In this document: in pieces, positions 26,965 through 36,015 of the stretch | Layout: each line of letters starts with the position of its first letter | Position numbering within the stretch: the stretch's first letter is position 1 | Assembly: GCA_026391315.1 (NCBI GenBank) | Contig: JAPLDT010000010.1 | Span: 1 to 61,622, forward strand | Source: Bacteroidia bacterium | GTDB taxonomy: Bacteria; Bacteroidota; Bacteroidia; Bacteroidales; Prolixibacteraceae | Reading direction: 5' to 3' | DNA length: 61,622 nt | Program-made: the position numbers and the translations under genes | Notes under the pieces: generated by a model | Databases searched by the model: none | Seen by the model: the letters and a program-made list of their open reading frames with translations, nothing else | What the model was told of the DNA's origin: nothing

Positions 26965-27777
26965 TTAAACGACATCTTTAGAACTGTTTGATTTTCTGAC
27001 TTTCTCTCCGGCGGCCAGTTTTATGATATCCAAGTCCAGTTGTAGTCTTTGCGAAAACATGGCTAAGTCGGAGCTGTGGATAATCAGGTTGATTCCTTCC
27101 TTCATCCATCTGAGCTGTCTTTCCGGAGATTCTGAAAAATGAATGCCAACTGCCAATCCTTTCTCCCTGGATATTCGAATGATTTTTTTGACCGCCTCTT
27201 CAAACACAGGATGATCGTACTGTTCAGGCAATCCCAGACTTATAGAAAGATCGTGTGGCCCAATAAAGACCGCATCTAGGCCGGGGACTGACAAGAGCTC
27301 CTCCAATCTGTTCAAAGCAGGTACACTTTCAATATTTGCGACACAAACATTTCCTTCGTTCCATTTGGAAAGATAGGTCTTGAGTGATTTTTCAATCTTT
27401 TCCGGATTCTCCAATAACTGATCCAACAACTCCCCTTTCAATGGTCTGTATTTCAATGCACCAACGAGTTCTTTAACCTGACCTATATTTTCCAGATATG
27501 GTGCCACCACACCCTCTGCCCCGGCATCCATCATTTGACAAGCGCGGTAAGGATCCGGAGAAGATATCCGTACAATAGGCGCGATCCCCATCGCCCGATA
27601 AGTCTGGCACATGCGCGCTATCTCCATTCTTTCGAGTGGGATGTGTTCTGTGTCAAGAAAAACAAAATCTAATCCTGCACGCTGGGCAATAGCCGGCCAG
27701 GTAGGAGCAGTAGATGCTATACAGGTGCCATACACCATCTGACCTGCTTTAATTTTTTCAAGCAAAGTCTTTTCCAT
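26965..27777 (-). CDS. HpcH/HpaI family 2-oxo acid aldolase
   Basis: 270 aa from ATG 27777; an in-frame ATG 66 nt earlier adds a stretch unlike the family. A class II metal-dependent aldolase of the 2,4-dihydroxyhept-2-ene-dioate/2-keto-3-deoxy sugar acid group. Marks: VFLDTEHIPLERMEIA (metal and base region), PIVRISSPDPYRACQMMDAG, GAEGVVAPYLE and FIGPHDLSISLGLPEQYDHP. It splits a 2-keto-3-deoxy acid into pyruvate and an aldehyde. It is followed by the DUF1080 gene, so it probably handles a product of the exported sugar-oxidation enzymes. Confidence 0.82.
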   Translation of the reverse strand: MEKTLLEKIKAGQMVYGTCIASTAPTWPAIAQRAGLDFVFLDTEHIPLERMEIARMCQTYRAMGIAPIVRISSPDPYRACQMMDAGAEGVVAPYLENIGQVKELVGALKYRPLKGELLDQLLENPEKIEKSLKTYLSKWNEGNVCVANIESVPALNRLEELLSVPGLDAVFIGPHDLSISLGLPEQYDHPVFEEAVKKIIRISREKGLAVGIHFSESPERQLRWMKEGINLIIHSSDLAMFSQRLQLDLDIIKLAAGEKVRKSNSSKDVV

Positions 27778-27918
27778 CAGTAGTTTGAATGACTTGTTAG
27801 TGTTAATAGTAGGATTCGAAACCGATTCATGAATCCATGGCAATTTACTAATTTGTTGCGCTCATTCAAAATATATTTGTTGAGCTTTCCATTTCGGAAT
27901 TTTAAACATAAATTTGGG

Positions 27919-27951
27919 GGTCAGACCAAATGTTTCTTTGTCGGTCTGGCC
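27919..27951. repeat. Short hairpin in the spacer before the third oxidoreductase
   Basis: GGTCAGACC (27919-27927) and GGTCTGGCC (27943-27951) pair with one G-U wobble around a 15-nt loop. It lies 25 nt before the start codon at 27977, so it is in the leader of that gene or a remnant of a palindromic repeat. Confidence 0.4.
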
Positions 27952-27976
27952 TATCAATAACTATTAAATCATTATA

Positions 27977-29458
27977 ATGAATCCATCCAACAAACTTTCC
28001 AGAAGAGGTTTTATTGGGACATCTGCAGTTGCGGCTGCAGCCATTACGGTAGTTCCCTCGAATGCCATCGCCGGGTTAGGACACAAGGCACCCAGCGACA
28101 AGCTGAACATTGCCGGTGTCGGTATCGGCGGCATGGGATTCGGTAATCTGAAACAAATGGAAACAGAGAACATCGTAGCGCTTTGTGATGTTGACTGGGA
28201 CCATAGTGCCCGCTGTTTTGAACATTTCCCAAAAGCTAAAAAGTACTGGGACTGGCGCAAGATGTACGATGAAATGCACAAAGACATCGATGCAGTCCTG
28301 GTGGCAACAGCAGACCACAACCATGCAATCGTTGGCGCTCATGCCATGACACTCGACAAGCATGTCTACATTCAAAAACCATTGACGCACTCTGTTTACG
28401 AGTCCAGATTGCTCACCAAGCTAGCTGTCAAGCATAAAGTGGCCACATCCATAGGAAACCAGGGATCATCGGGCGAAGGTGTTAGATTGATCCAGGAGTG
28501 GTTGTGGAACGGAGAGATCGGTGATGTTACCAAAGTGGAAGCTTTCACTAACCGTCCTTTGTGGCCGCAGGCATTGGCCCGTCCAAAAGAGGGTATGTGG
28601 CCGCCAGATACCATGAACTGGGATCTTTTTATTGGTCCGGCAAAATTCCGTCCCTACCATAGGATGTACACCCCTTGGACATTCCGCGGATGGTGGGATT
28701 TCGGCACAGGTGCTTTGGGCGACATGGCTTGCCATATTCTTCATCCGGTCTTCATGGGACTTAAACTGGGCTATCCAACCAGAGTACAGGGGGCTTCTAC
28801 CCTTTTAATGACTGATACACCTCCTGCTTCAGAGGTTGTTCAAATGATTTTCCCGGCCAGGCCTAAAGTGAAAGGGATCAAAATGAATTTCCCTGAAGTT
28901 AGAGTTACCTGGATGGATGGTGGTTATAAGCCAATGAAACCATCCAACTGGCCTGAAGGTCGCGATATGAACGATGATGGCGGCGGCGTTATCTTCCATG
29001 GGACCAAAGACAGCATCGTTTGCGGATGTTATGGGAAAGATCCATGGTTACTTTCGGGTCGTGTACCAACTGTGGCTAAAACTATTCCGCGCATCAATAC
29101 CAGCCATGAGCAGGACTGGATTCGCGCCAGCAAAGAGAGCCCTGAAAACAGGGTTGAAACTGCGTCTCCATTCTCACAGGCAGGTCCGTTCAACGAAATG
29201 GTGGTGATGGGTGTACTGGCCGTTCGTCTCCAAGACCTTAATAAAGAACTCTTGTGGGATGGTCCTAACATGAATTTCACCAACATCCACGACAATGAGA
29301 CCTTCAAGTTCTGTCTGGACGATGGATTTGTTATCAAAGACGGTAATCCGACTTTTAACAAGAAATTCAGCGAACCGATCTCTGCCAAAGGTTTCGCGGC
29401 AGACCTGATCAAACACAACTACCGTGAAGGTTGGTCTTTACCGGATATGCCCGCTTAA
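27977..29458 (+). CDS. Tat-exported Gfo/Idh/MocA oxidoreductase
   Basis: 493 aa with a Tat signal (KLSRRGFIGTSAVAAAA, cut near NAIAG). The Rossmann motif is LNIAGVGIGGMGFG; the catalytic lysine is kept in VYIQKPLTHS. The C-terminal region has GNQGSSGEGVR, MNWDLFIGPAKFRPYH and WTFRGWWDFGTGALGDMACHI, conserved in the long exported Bacteroidota subfamily that works on glycosides or sugar acids. It is divergent from the aldolase/DUF1080 pair. Together they look like a locus that oxidises glycosides in the periplasm and degrades the product; the substrate is not known. Confidence 0.83.
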   Translation: MNPSNKLSRRGFIGTSAVAAAAITVVPSNAIAGLGHKAPSDKLNIAGVGIGGMGFGNLKQMETENIVALCDVDWDHSARCFEHFPKAKKYWDWRKMYDEMHKDIDAVLVATADHNHAIVGAHAMTLDKHVYIQKPLTHSVYESRLLTKLAVKHKVATSIGNQGSSGEGVRLIQEWLWNGEIGDVTKVEAFTNRPLWPQALARPKEGMWPPDTMNWDLFIGPAKFRPYHRMYTPWTFRGWWDFGTGALGDMACHILHPVFMGLKLGYPTRVQGASTLLMTDTPPASEVVQMIFPARPKVKGIKMNFPEVRVTWMDGGYKPMKPSNWPEGRDMNDDGGGVIFHGTKDSIVCGCYGKDPWLLSGRVPTVAKTIPRINTSHEQDWIRASKESPENRVETASPFSQAGPFNEMVVMGVLAVRLQDLNKELLWDGPNMNFTNIHDNETFKFCLDDGFVIKDGNPTFNKKFSEPISAKGFAADLIKHNYREGWSLPDMPA

Positions 29459-29800
29459 CAGGGATTTACATTATTGTATTGCAGTCGCCGGGAGCATTAA
29501 CTTCCGGCGATTCTTTTTAGCTGCCCTATTTTGTACTACCTTTATGGCCGAAAGAAGAAAGACTGGGAGAGAGGAAGATTTGATGACGGAGATGATTGAA
29601 AGACGGAGAGACGGGGGCGAGTGCGACTCCAAACTTTCAAAGGTTTAAGGGGTTACCCTTCGACTTCGCTCAGGGACCGGTGCCTTATCAAACATTCAAA
29701 TACTTCAATTATATGTTAAATTCGTGTAATTTGAGTAATCTGTGGTTGGAAGAGGTTGTTTCGTGCAATTCGTAATAATTTGTGAAATTCGTGGTTTTTT
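29459..29800. other. Repeat-rich spacer without a gene
   Basis: Contains the palindrome at 29656-29675 and, from ~29704 to 29797, a run of degenerate AATTCGTG/AATTTGTG units of about 9-12 nt. A stretch GACTCCAAACTTT near 29625 recurs on the other strand at 48652-48664. No coding frame looks real. Confidence 0.5.
29656..29675 (+). repeat. Dispersed palindromic repeat, copy 1
   Basis: CCCTTCGACTTCGCTCAGGG. The element at 59735-59754 on the opposite strand is CCCTTCGACAGGCCTCAGGG: the same ends and a different centre. Both lie in spacers. Confidence 0.6.
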
Positions 29801-31741
29801 ATGATATCTGTAGAGGAATTATATGTTGAATTTGGTGGTTTTGAGCTTTTCAAACAGGTAAGCTTCATTGTCAATCCCCGCGATCGCATTGGGTTGGCAG
29901 GCAGAAATGGCGCCGGAAAATCAACCCTTTTAAAAATTTTTGCAGGAAAACAGATTCCAACTTCCGGAAGGGTTGTCGCACCAAAAGATGTCAAAATCGG
30001 CTACCTCCCTCAGCACATGGATACAACTGACTCGAGTACCGTTATCCAGGAGGCAGCCAGAGCTTTTGAAGAGATTCATGTGCTCGAAAACAGGCTCAAT
30101 TTTCTGAGCAATGAACTTTCCATCCGTACTGATTATGATTCGGTGGAATACCATCAGATCATGGATGAACTGCACGAAGTGAACGATCGTTTTCACCTGC
30201 TTGGTGGCGGTAACTTTCACGCCGACATAGAACAAACATTGATTGGCCTGGGCTTCGACCGGAAAGATTTTGAGAGACCTACCTCCGAGTTTTCGGGTGG
30301 ATGGCGCATGCGCATCGAACTTGCGAAAATACTCCTACGGAAACCCCACGTTTTCCTTTTGGATGAGCCAACCAATCACCTTGATATTGAGTCGATACAA
30401 TGGCTCGAAAGCTTTTTAAAGGATTATCCCGGGGCAGTGGTATTGGTCTCCCACGACCGCGCCTTCCTGGATAACGTCACCAACCGAACCGTTGAAATTA
30501 GTCTTGGCAAAATATACGACTACAAAGTCAATTATAGCAAATACCTGGAGCTAAGGGTAGAAAGACGTGAACAACAGATGGCCTCCTTTCGTAACCAGCA
30601 AAAAATGATCCAGGACACCGAAGATTTCATTGAACGATTCCGATACAAAGCCACCAAGTCGGTGCAGGTTCAATCGCGTATCAAACAACTGGACAAGGTC
30701 GATAGAATTGAAGTCGATGAAGAGGATACCAGGTCCCTGAACATCAGGTTCCCCCCCTCTCCCCGATCCGGAACGGTTGTATTCAAGGCAGTAGAACTCT
30801 CCAAATCCTATGGAGATTTACAGGTACTGGACAAGGTAGATCTCACCATTGAAAGAGGTGAAAAAATTGCATTTGTCGGGAAAAACGGAGAAGGTAAAAC
30901 CACCATGGCGCGAATCCTGATGCAGCAACTCGAATGTACCGGAGAGCAGCAATTGGGTCACAACGTCAAGATTGGGTACTTTGCACAAAATCAGGCATCC
31001 CTCCTTGATGAGGAAATTACCGCACTCGAAACCATTGATCAGATTGCTGTTGGGGATATCAGGACCAAAATCAGGGATATTCTGGGTGCATTCATGTTTT
31101 CAGGAGAAGATGTGGATAAAAAGGTGAAGGTATTGTCGGGGGGTGAAAGATCAAGACTGGCCATGATCCGTTTACTGCTCGAACCAGTCAACTTTCTGGT
31201 ACTGGATGAACCCACCAACCACCTCGATATCCACTCGAAGGGAATATTGAAGAAAGCGTTGCTCGATTTCGATGGTACCCTGTTGTTGGTCTCTCATGAC
31301 CGCGAATTTCTGGATGGACTTGTCAATGTTGTTTATGAGTTCAAAAATAAAAAGATCAAGCAGCACCTGGGTGGAATCTATGAATTTCTGCAGAAAAAAG
31401 AGCTGGACTCTCTTCATCAGCTGGAAATCAATACTCCGGTAAAGAGAGAAAAAAAAGAACCAATCAAAGAGATAACTGTTGTATCCTTTGAAGAGCGCAA
31501 AGAGATCAATAAAATGATCAGCAAACTTGAAAAGCAGATCTCTGAGTTGGAAACTTATATCTCCAAACTGGAGAATGAGATCACTATCACCGATATATAC
31601 ATGAGCGATCATCCCGAAAAAGTAGATAGTGATTTGCTGAGCAAGTACGAAGCAACCAAGAAACAATTGGATGTCGAACTAAGCAGGTGGGCAGATCTTA
31701 ACAGTGAGATGGAAATCTGGAACACAAAAAAACCTGAATAA
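29801..31741 (+). CDS. ABC-F family ATPase
   Basis: Soluble protein of 646 aa with two ABC domains and no membrane segment, the layout of ABC-F translation factors that bind the ribosome E site. Domain 1 has Walker A GRNGAGKST (34-42), signature FSGGWRMRIELAK and VFLLDEPTNHLD; domain 2 has GKNGEGKTT, LSGGERSRLAM and LVLDEPTNHLD. The linker between them is the charged alpha-hairpin that reaches the peptidyl-transferase region. A coiled-coil tail (EINKMISKLEKQISELETYI) closes the protein, as in Uup-like members. The RlmB-type gene follows 9 nt later, so both act on ribosomes. Confidence 0.9.
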   Translation: MISVEELYVEFGGFELFKQVSFIVNPRDRIGLAGRNGAGKSTLLKIFAGKQIPTSGRVVAPKDVKIGYLPQHMDTTDSSTVIQEAARAFEEIHVLENRLNFLSNELSIRTDYDSVEYHQIMDELHEVNDRFHLLGGGNFHADIEQTLIGLGFDRKDFERPTSEFSGGWRMRIELAKILLRKPHVFLLDEPTNHLDIESIQWLESFLKDYPGAVVLVSHDRAFLDNVTNRTVEISLGKIYDYKVNYSKYLELRVERREQQMASFRNQQKMIQDTEDFIERFRYKATKSVQVQSRIKQLDKVDRIEVDEEDTRSLNIRFPPSPRSGTVVFKAVELSKSYGDLQVLDKVDLTIERGEKIAFVGKNGEGKTTMARILMQQLECTGEQQLGHNVKIGYFAQNQASLLDEEITALETIDQIAVGDIRTKIRDILGAFMFSGEDVDKKVKVLSGGERSRLAMIRLLLEPVNFLVLDEPTNHLDIHSKGILKKALLDFDGTLLLVSHDREFLDGLVNVVYEFKNKKIKQHLGGIYEFLQKKELDSLHQLEINTPVKREKKEPIKEITVVSFEERKEINKMISKLEKQISELETYISKLENEITITDIYMSDHPEKVDSDLLSKYEATKKQLDVELSRWADLNSEMEIWNTKKPE

Positions 31742-31750
31742 TTGGAAATT

Positions 31751-32494
31751 ATGGAAGATAAAAGTTTTGTATTCGGATTGCACTCCACCATTGAAGCCAT
31801 CAATGCCGGAAAAGAGATAGACCGTATTCTGATCCGAAAAGGATTGCAGGGAGAATTGTACATGGAGTTGATGAAACTGATCAGACAATTTGAGATCCCC
31901 TTCCAGCAGGTTCCGGGCGAACGCATCGACAGGGTAACGCGTAAAAACCACCAGGGTGTAGTCACTTTTATCTCTCCCATTGCCTATCAACCCATTACCG
32001 AGATCATCCCAATGATTTTTGAGCAAGGGAAGAATCCATTGATCCTTGTGCTTGACCGAATTACTGATGTCAGAAACTTTGGAGCCATTGCAAGGTCTGC
32101 AGAAGTTGCAGGTGTTGATGCCATTCTTATTCCTGAAAAAGGAGCCGCTCAAATCAATGCCGATGCCATCAAGACCTCTTCCGGAGCGCTGCTGACCATT
32201 CCGGTATGCAGGGAGAAAAACCTGATCAATGCGGTTCGGTTTTTACAGAATTCGGGACTTAAAGTGATCGCAGCATCCGAAAAGGGCGACTTAAATTACT
32301 TCAGTTGCGATATGACAGCCCCTTTAGCAATTGTGCTAGGCTCTGAAGAGACAGGAATCGATTCAGCCATCTTAAAAATCGCGGACGAATGGACAAAAAT
32401 TCCTCAATTAGGCACCATTCAATCCCTAAATGTCTCTGTTGCAGCTGGAATTCTTATGTTTGAAGCCGTCAGACAAAGAATTTTGATCTGCTAA
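31751..32494 (+). CDS. rlmB: 23S rRNA 2'-O-ribose methyltransferase, RlmB/TrmH family
   Basis: 247 aa from ATG 31751 (GGA upstream; an earlier TTG at 31742 is weaker). An N-terminal L30e-like substrate-binding domain (VFGLHSTIEAINAG) is followed by the knotted SPOUT domain with motif 1 RNFGAIARSAE, motif 2 VLGSEETGI and motif 3 SLNVSVAAGILMFEAVRQ. RlmB methylates the ribose of G2251 in the peptidyl-transferase centre; the exact nucleotide here is inferred from family. Operon with the ABC-F gene. Confidence 0.87.
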   Translation: MEDKSFVFGLHSTIEAINAGKEIDRILIRKGLQGELYMELMKLIRQFEIPFQQVPGERIDRVTRKNHQGVVTFISPIAYQPITEIIPMIFEQGKNPLILVLDRITDVRNFGAIARSAEVAGVDAILIPEKGAAQINADAIKTSSGALLTIPVCREKNLINAVRFLQNSGLKVIAASEKGDLNYFSCDMTAPLAIVLGSEETGIDSAILKIADEWTKIPQLGTIQSLNVSVAAGILMFEAVRQRILIC

Positions 32495-32512
32495 AAAGAT
32501 CGATCAAAAAAT

Positions 32513-32548
32513 AAAAAAAGGATGAAAAGCAATTTTCATCCTTTTTTT
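32513..32548 (+). terminator. Rho-independent terminator after rlmB
   Basis: Perfect 16-bp arms (32513-32528 and 32533-32548) with loop GCAA; the stem ends in A7/T7. It closes the ABC-F/rlmB operon. Confidence 0.82.
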
Positions 32549-32558
32549 ATTTTTTATC

Positions 32559-32674
32559 ATACCCCCCCCCAAATTTTATATGATAATGTTGTAAAATATG
32601 TATATTTTTCGTTCCATACCCCCTTATATTTACATTTCGTTTGTTAATTAATCATTAATTTGAGATATACCCCC
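32559..32674 (+). promoter_or_regulatory. Three ATACCCCC boxes before the nitrogen operon
   Basis: ATACCCCC occurs at 32559-32566 (as part of a nine-C run), 32616-32623 and 32667-32674, each followed by AT-rich DNA. A reversed variant (GGGGGGTGT) lies at 32735-32743 in the presumed leader. Spacing between boxes is 57 and 51 nt, about five helical turns. They form the upstream region of the OMP-PII-ammonium channel operon; a variant stands before glnN. Likely operator sites of one regulator; the regulator is not identified. Confidence 0.45.
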
Positions 32675-32707
32675 ATATTTTTATATTATCCTTCGAAATA
32701 TAATACA

Positions 32708-32715
32708 TATGTTTG
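32708..32715 (+). promoter_or_regulatory. -7 element of the OMP-PII-amt operon
   Basis: TATGTTTG fits TAnnTTTG exactly. It lies 33 nt past the last ATACCCCC box and about 100 nt before the first start codon. No clear TTG is found 19-20 nt upstream, which would fit an activator-dependent promoter. Confidence 0.45.
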
Positions 32716-32815
32716 CGGTAGAAGATAAAAACAAGGGGGGTGTCAGTAAAAATTATGATTTTTTGAAAGCTTCCCCAAAAAATTTAGCGACAACAGAATA
32801 TTAATTTTAAATCCT

Positions 32816-33598
32816 ATGATCATGAAACTGAAATTTAAAGAAATCCGACTTTCCCTGGCATTTTTCTTATTATTTGCTTTAGTAAGCAATTTTTCTTTTG
32901 GAACTGGATCCACCCAAATCTGGATCCCATCGACCGACTTCCAAAAATTTAAAACTTTACATCTGGGCATCGATAATTATTTGAGAGTAAAAAATCAGGC
33001 TGACGGAAGCCGTGGTGCCGGAATGTATGACATTGGTCTGACAGCAGGAATTCTCCCCTGGGAGAAATTTCAAGCCGAAGTGGGAATCGACTATCTCGGC
33101 ATGGGTGATGGCATTTATGACAAAAGCCCGGTTTATTTCAATCTAAAATTAGGTACACCGGAAGGTGCATTATTCAAAGGAGCTCCTGCTATTGCCTTTG
33201 GTGGTCAAAATTTTGGAACTAAATCGAATCTTACCAATTACAACGTGGTTTACGGTCTGATTGCTAAAACCATCCCCGTACTTGGAAGAGTGTCTGCCGG
33301 TTATTATACCGGAAATAGCAAAGTTCTTGTGGATGAGAATCTTGCAAAAGCACAAAGCGGAGTTTTGCTATCCCTGGATCGTGCAATGACAGAAATCTCT
33401 GACAAACTTTGGTTCGCAGTCGATTACCAGGGTGGAAAAAATTATTTAGGCGCTTTGAACGTTGGCTTTTCCTGGGCTTTTACATCTAAGATATCTGTCA
33501 TTTTTGCCTACGACATATACAACAACCACAAAGTTGCATACAATACCAATAACCTCAATGTCAATTCGTTCACCACACAATTGGATATAAATTTTTGA
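32816..33598 (+). CDS. Outer-membrane beta-barrel-like protein of the nitrogen operon
   Basis: 260 aa with a signal peptide (LSLAFFLLFALVSNFSFG) and alternating polar/aromatic strands that end in TTQLDINF, a C-terminal phenylalanine typical of outer-membrane barrels. I do not recognise a named family. It comes 107 nt before the PII gene and shares its upstream C-rich boxes, so it may be a porin for ammonium or small nitrogen compounds, analogous to barrel genes found before PII/ammonium-channel pairs in this phylum. Start may equally be the ATG at 32822. Confidence 0.6.
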   Translation: MIMKLKFKEIRLSLAFFLLFALVSNFSFGTGSTQIWIPSTDFQKFKTLHLGIDNYLRVKNQADGSRGAGMYDIGLTAGILPWEKFQAEVGIDYLGMGDGIYDKSPVYFNLKLGTPEGALFKGAPAIAFGGQNFGTKSNLTNYNVVYGLIAKTIPVLGRVSAGYYTGNSKVLVDENLAKAQSGVLLSLDRAMTEISDKLWFAVDYQGGKNYLGALNVGFSWAFTSKISVIFAYDIYNNHKVAYNTNNLNVNSFTTQLDINF

Positions 33599-33705
33599 CT
33601 TTGAGTATCTAACATAGCCTATGTTTCAAGGCGTCTCAAGTATAATAGAGAGTGAAAAAAAAATCAGGCTATGCATCAATATAAACATCCTTAAAAAAAT
33701 ATACA

Positions 33706-34059
33706 ATGAAAAAAATTGAAGCAATTATCAGAACATCGAAGTTCGAAGAGGTGAAAGATGCCCTGCACGCCATCGACATCGATTTTTTCTCCTTCTGGGA
33801 AGCTACAGGCGTTGGGAATGAAATGAAATTAGCACAAAGAACATACAGGGGTGTTCATGGAAGTACCTCTTTCATCCCCCGCCGAATGTTGACCATAGTT
33901 GTCAGGGATCAGAATCTCAGAAAAACGGTGGACTGCCTTCTTAAGGTTGCCTATACCGGAGAGGTTGGAGATGGAAAAATTTTCGTCTCCTCCATTGAAG
34001 AGTCCTGGCGGATCAGGACCAAAGAAAATGGCGACGAATCCTTGTTTGTCAAGGACTAA
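33706..34059 (+). CDS. glnB: PII nitrogen-regulatory protein
   Basis: 117-aa trimeric signal protein that binds ATP/ADP and 2-oxoglutarate and plugs ammonium channels. It starts MKKIEAIIRT and has the B-loop TGEVGDGKIFVSSIEE. The T-loop is unusual: Y47-R-G corresponds to Tyr46 of the E. coli protein, but the uridylylation site Tyr51 is replaced (G52 here), and the loop reads GVHGSTSFIPRR. Covalent control by a GlnD-type enzyme is therefore unlikely. The ammonium-channel gene follows after 47 nt, as expected for a GlnK-type partner. Confidence 0.88.
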   Translation: MKKIEAIIRTSKFEEVKDALHAIDIDFFSFWEATGVGNEMKLAQRTYRGVHGSTSFIPRRMLTIVVRDQNLRKTVDCLLKVAYTGEVGDGKIFVSSIEESWRIRTKENGDESLFVKD

Positions 34060-34106
34060 GACGGTGAAATAATCTCTTTAAAACAAAAAACTAAAAATAC
34101 AAAGCG

Positions 34107-35642
34107 ATGATATTACGAAAACTTTTCAACAGAAAATCCCTAGCTGGCCCCAAGGTCAGTAGGACTCGATCCGAAAAGGTGACTCTATTCCTGGCCATTT
34201 TTGCCGGCAAGATGATAGGTTTAGCCATGGTAATCGCAGCCATGATGATGATTCCTGGATTACTTGGTTTGTCAGCCAGTGCGGCAGACACCTATACTCC
34301 ACACGAAACAGCCACAATCAATGCCATCAACACCATATGGACACTGGTTGCAGCGGCACTGGTTTTTGGAATGCAGGCGGGTTTTGTTATGCTGGAGGCA
34401 GGTTTCGCCAGAAAGAGGGAAACGGTGAATATTTTGGTTGAATGTGCTTTGGACACTGCCATTTGCGGCGTGTTCTTCTGGGCCATTGGTTACGCCTTTA
34501 TGTTCAGTCATGGTAATGGCTTCATCGGCTACAACTGGTTCTTCCTGCAAGGTGTTCCTTTAACCTACGAAACAACTGGTGTTTCCATTCTTGCACACTG
34601 GATCTTCCAGTTCGCATTTGCCGACACGGCTTCAACCATTACCTCAGGTGCAATGATTGGACGTACCGGATTCCGTGGAGATATTCTTTACAGCATCGGG
34701 GTAACCGGTTTTATCTATCCAATTATAGGCCATTGGGCCTGGGGTCCTGACGGATTCCTTGCCACCATGGGAAGCGCTGGAAACTTTATGGCTACACTTG
34801 GACAACCTTTCCGCGACTTTGCCGGATCGACCGTTGTTCACACGATAGGTGGTGTAGTTTCTCTAGCTGGTGCAATTGTTTTGGGCCCGAGATTGGGACG
34901 TATCTTCCTGCGCGACGACAAAGAAAAAGGAGGATTACCGGCACCGCACAGCTTACCGCTGGCAACAATTGGTGCGTTCCTGCTGTGGTTTGGATGGTAC
35001 GGTTTCAACCCTGGAAGTACACTTTCGGGTATGGACTTTACCGGAATAGGACGTGTAGCTACCAATACAACACTGGCAGCCTGCACTGGTGCACTGGGTG
35101 CCATGGTCGTAGCCTTCTATTTTGGTATGACCAAAGGAAAATTTGATGTTGGATTTACACTAAATGGCATGCTTGGAGGTCTCGTTGCCATCACAGCGCC
35201 CTGTTATTGGGTATCACCATTCGGATCAGTGATAATCGGACTGGTGGCCGGAGTGGTAGTCGTATTGGGTGTTTACTTACTAGAATATCTTCGAATTGAC
35301 GACCCGGTTGGAGCCTTCTCCGTGCACGGATTGAATGGCATTTGGGGCACCCTTTCGCTCGGACTCTTCGCTTGTGGATTGTATGGAGCAACAGGCCCTA
35401 CGGGCGCCGATGACTCGTCTCCTGTAGCAGGATTGTTTTATGGAGGTGGTGCAAGCGTACTCAAAGCTCAGGCAATTGGAAGTTTCACAATAACCGTTGC
35501 TACTTTTGCTATATCCATGCTGCTGATGTGGGTGGTCATGAAATTACCACAACCATGGAGCCTCCGCGTCGAAGCCAAAGGTGAGCTGGGAGAAGGGGGC
35601 ATTGACGTGTTTGAACACGGCTCAAAAGCCTACTATGACTGA
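34107..35642 (+). CDS. amt: Ammonium channel (Amt), PII-linked
   Basis: 511 aa with about 11 membrane helices plus an N-terminal hydrophobic segment (residues ~25-60) ending in SASA that may be a signal peptide. Pore residues: the twin histidines lie in STVVHTIGG and FSVHGLNGIWG; the Amt signature ECALDTAICGVFFW and WFGWYGFNPGSTLSGM are clear. It conducts ammonium into the cell. Third gene of the OMP-PII-amt operon; a large hairpin terminator lies 276 nt downstream. The C-terminal tail (VEAKGELGEGGIDVFEHG) resembles the usual PII-contact region. Confidence 0.92.
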   Translation: MILRKLFNRKSLAGPKVSRTRSEKVTLFLAIFAGKMIGLAMVIAAMMMIPGLLGLSASAADTYTPHETATINAINTIWTLVAAALVFGMQAGFVMLEAGFARKRETVNILVECALDTAICGVFFWAIGYAFMFSHGNGFIGYNWFFLQGVPLTYETTGVSILAHWIFQFAFADTASTITSGAMIGRTGFRGDILYSIGVTGFIYPIIGHWAWGPDGFLATMGSAGNFMATLGQPFRDFAGSTVVHTIGGVVSLAGAIVLGPRLGRIFLRDDKEKGGLPAPHSLPLATIGAFLLWFGWYGFNPGSTLSGMDFTGIGRVATNTTLAACTGALGAMVVAFYFGMTKGKFDVGFTLNGMLGGLVAITAPCYWVSPFGSVIIGLVAGVVVVLGVYLLEYLRIDDPVGAFSVHGLNGIWGTLSLGLFACGLYGATGPTGADDSSPVAGLFYGGGASVLKAQAIGSFTITVATFAISMLLMWVVMKLPQPWSLRVEAKGELGEGGIDVFEHGSKAYYD

Positions 35643-35917
35643 TTCACGAGATTTGAAGACAACCTATGAATTAGATAATAACTCGTTTACTTAGCCTTTG
35701 TTTACAGAAAACAGGGTAACGAAAAGCACTTTGAAAACAATGCCCGATAGTTACCTTGTTTTTACTTCAAAATTTCAAAGATTTTACATTAAAGAAATTC
35801 AAACATTACAAGGTGAAATCAGGTTCACAGGGATCTGGCTACTTTATAGAAAACAAAAATTACACTTAACTATCTGTAAATTCCGATACAACTTTCATCT
35901 ATTTTACGTGCAATATT

Positions 35918-35972
35918 CCGGGTAACACTGAAACAAGCTTGGTGAAGCTTTTCAGATGTTACCCGGATTTTT
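35918..35972 (+). terminator. Terminator of the OMP-PII-amt operon
   Basis: CCGGGTAACACTGAAA (35918-35933) pairs with 35950-35966, one bulged base, with inner AAGCTT/AAGCTT pairing. A T-run follows (ATTTTTTATT). Confidence 0.72.
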
Positions 35973-36015
35973 TATTTGATATTCTATCTGTTTTTGAGAA
36001 ACAATCAAATATTCA

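Noticed and set aside
35698-35925. 75-codon frame after amt
   Set aside because: Begins with TTG without ribosome-binding site, ends inside the terminator hairpin and has no protein-like pattern.
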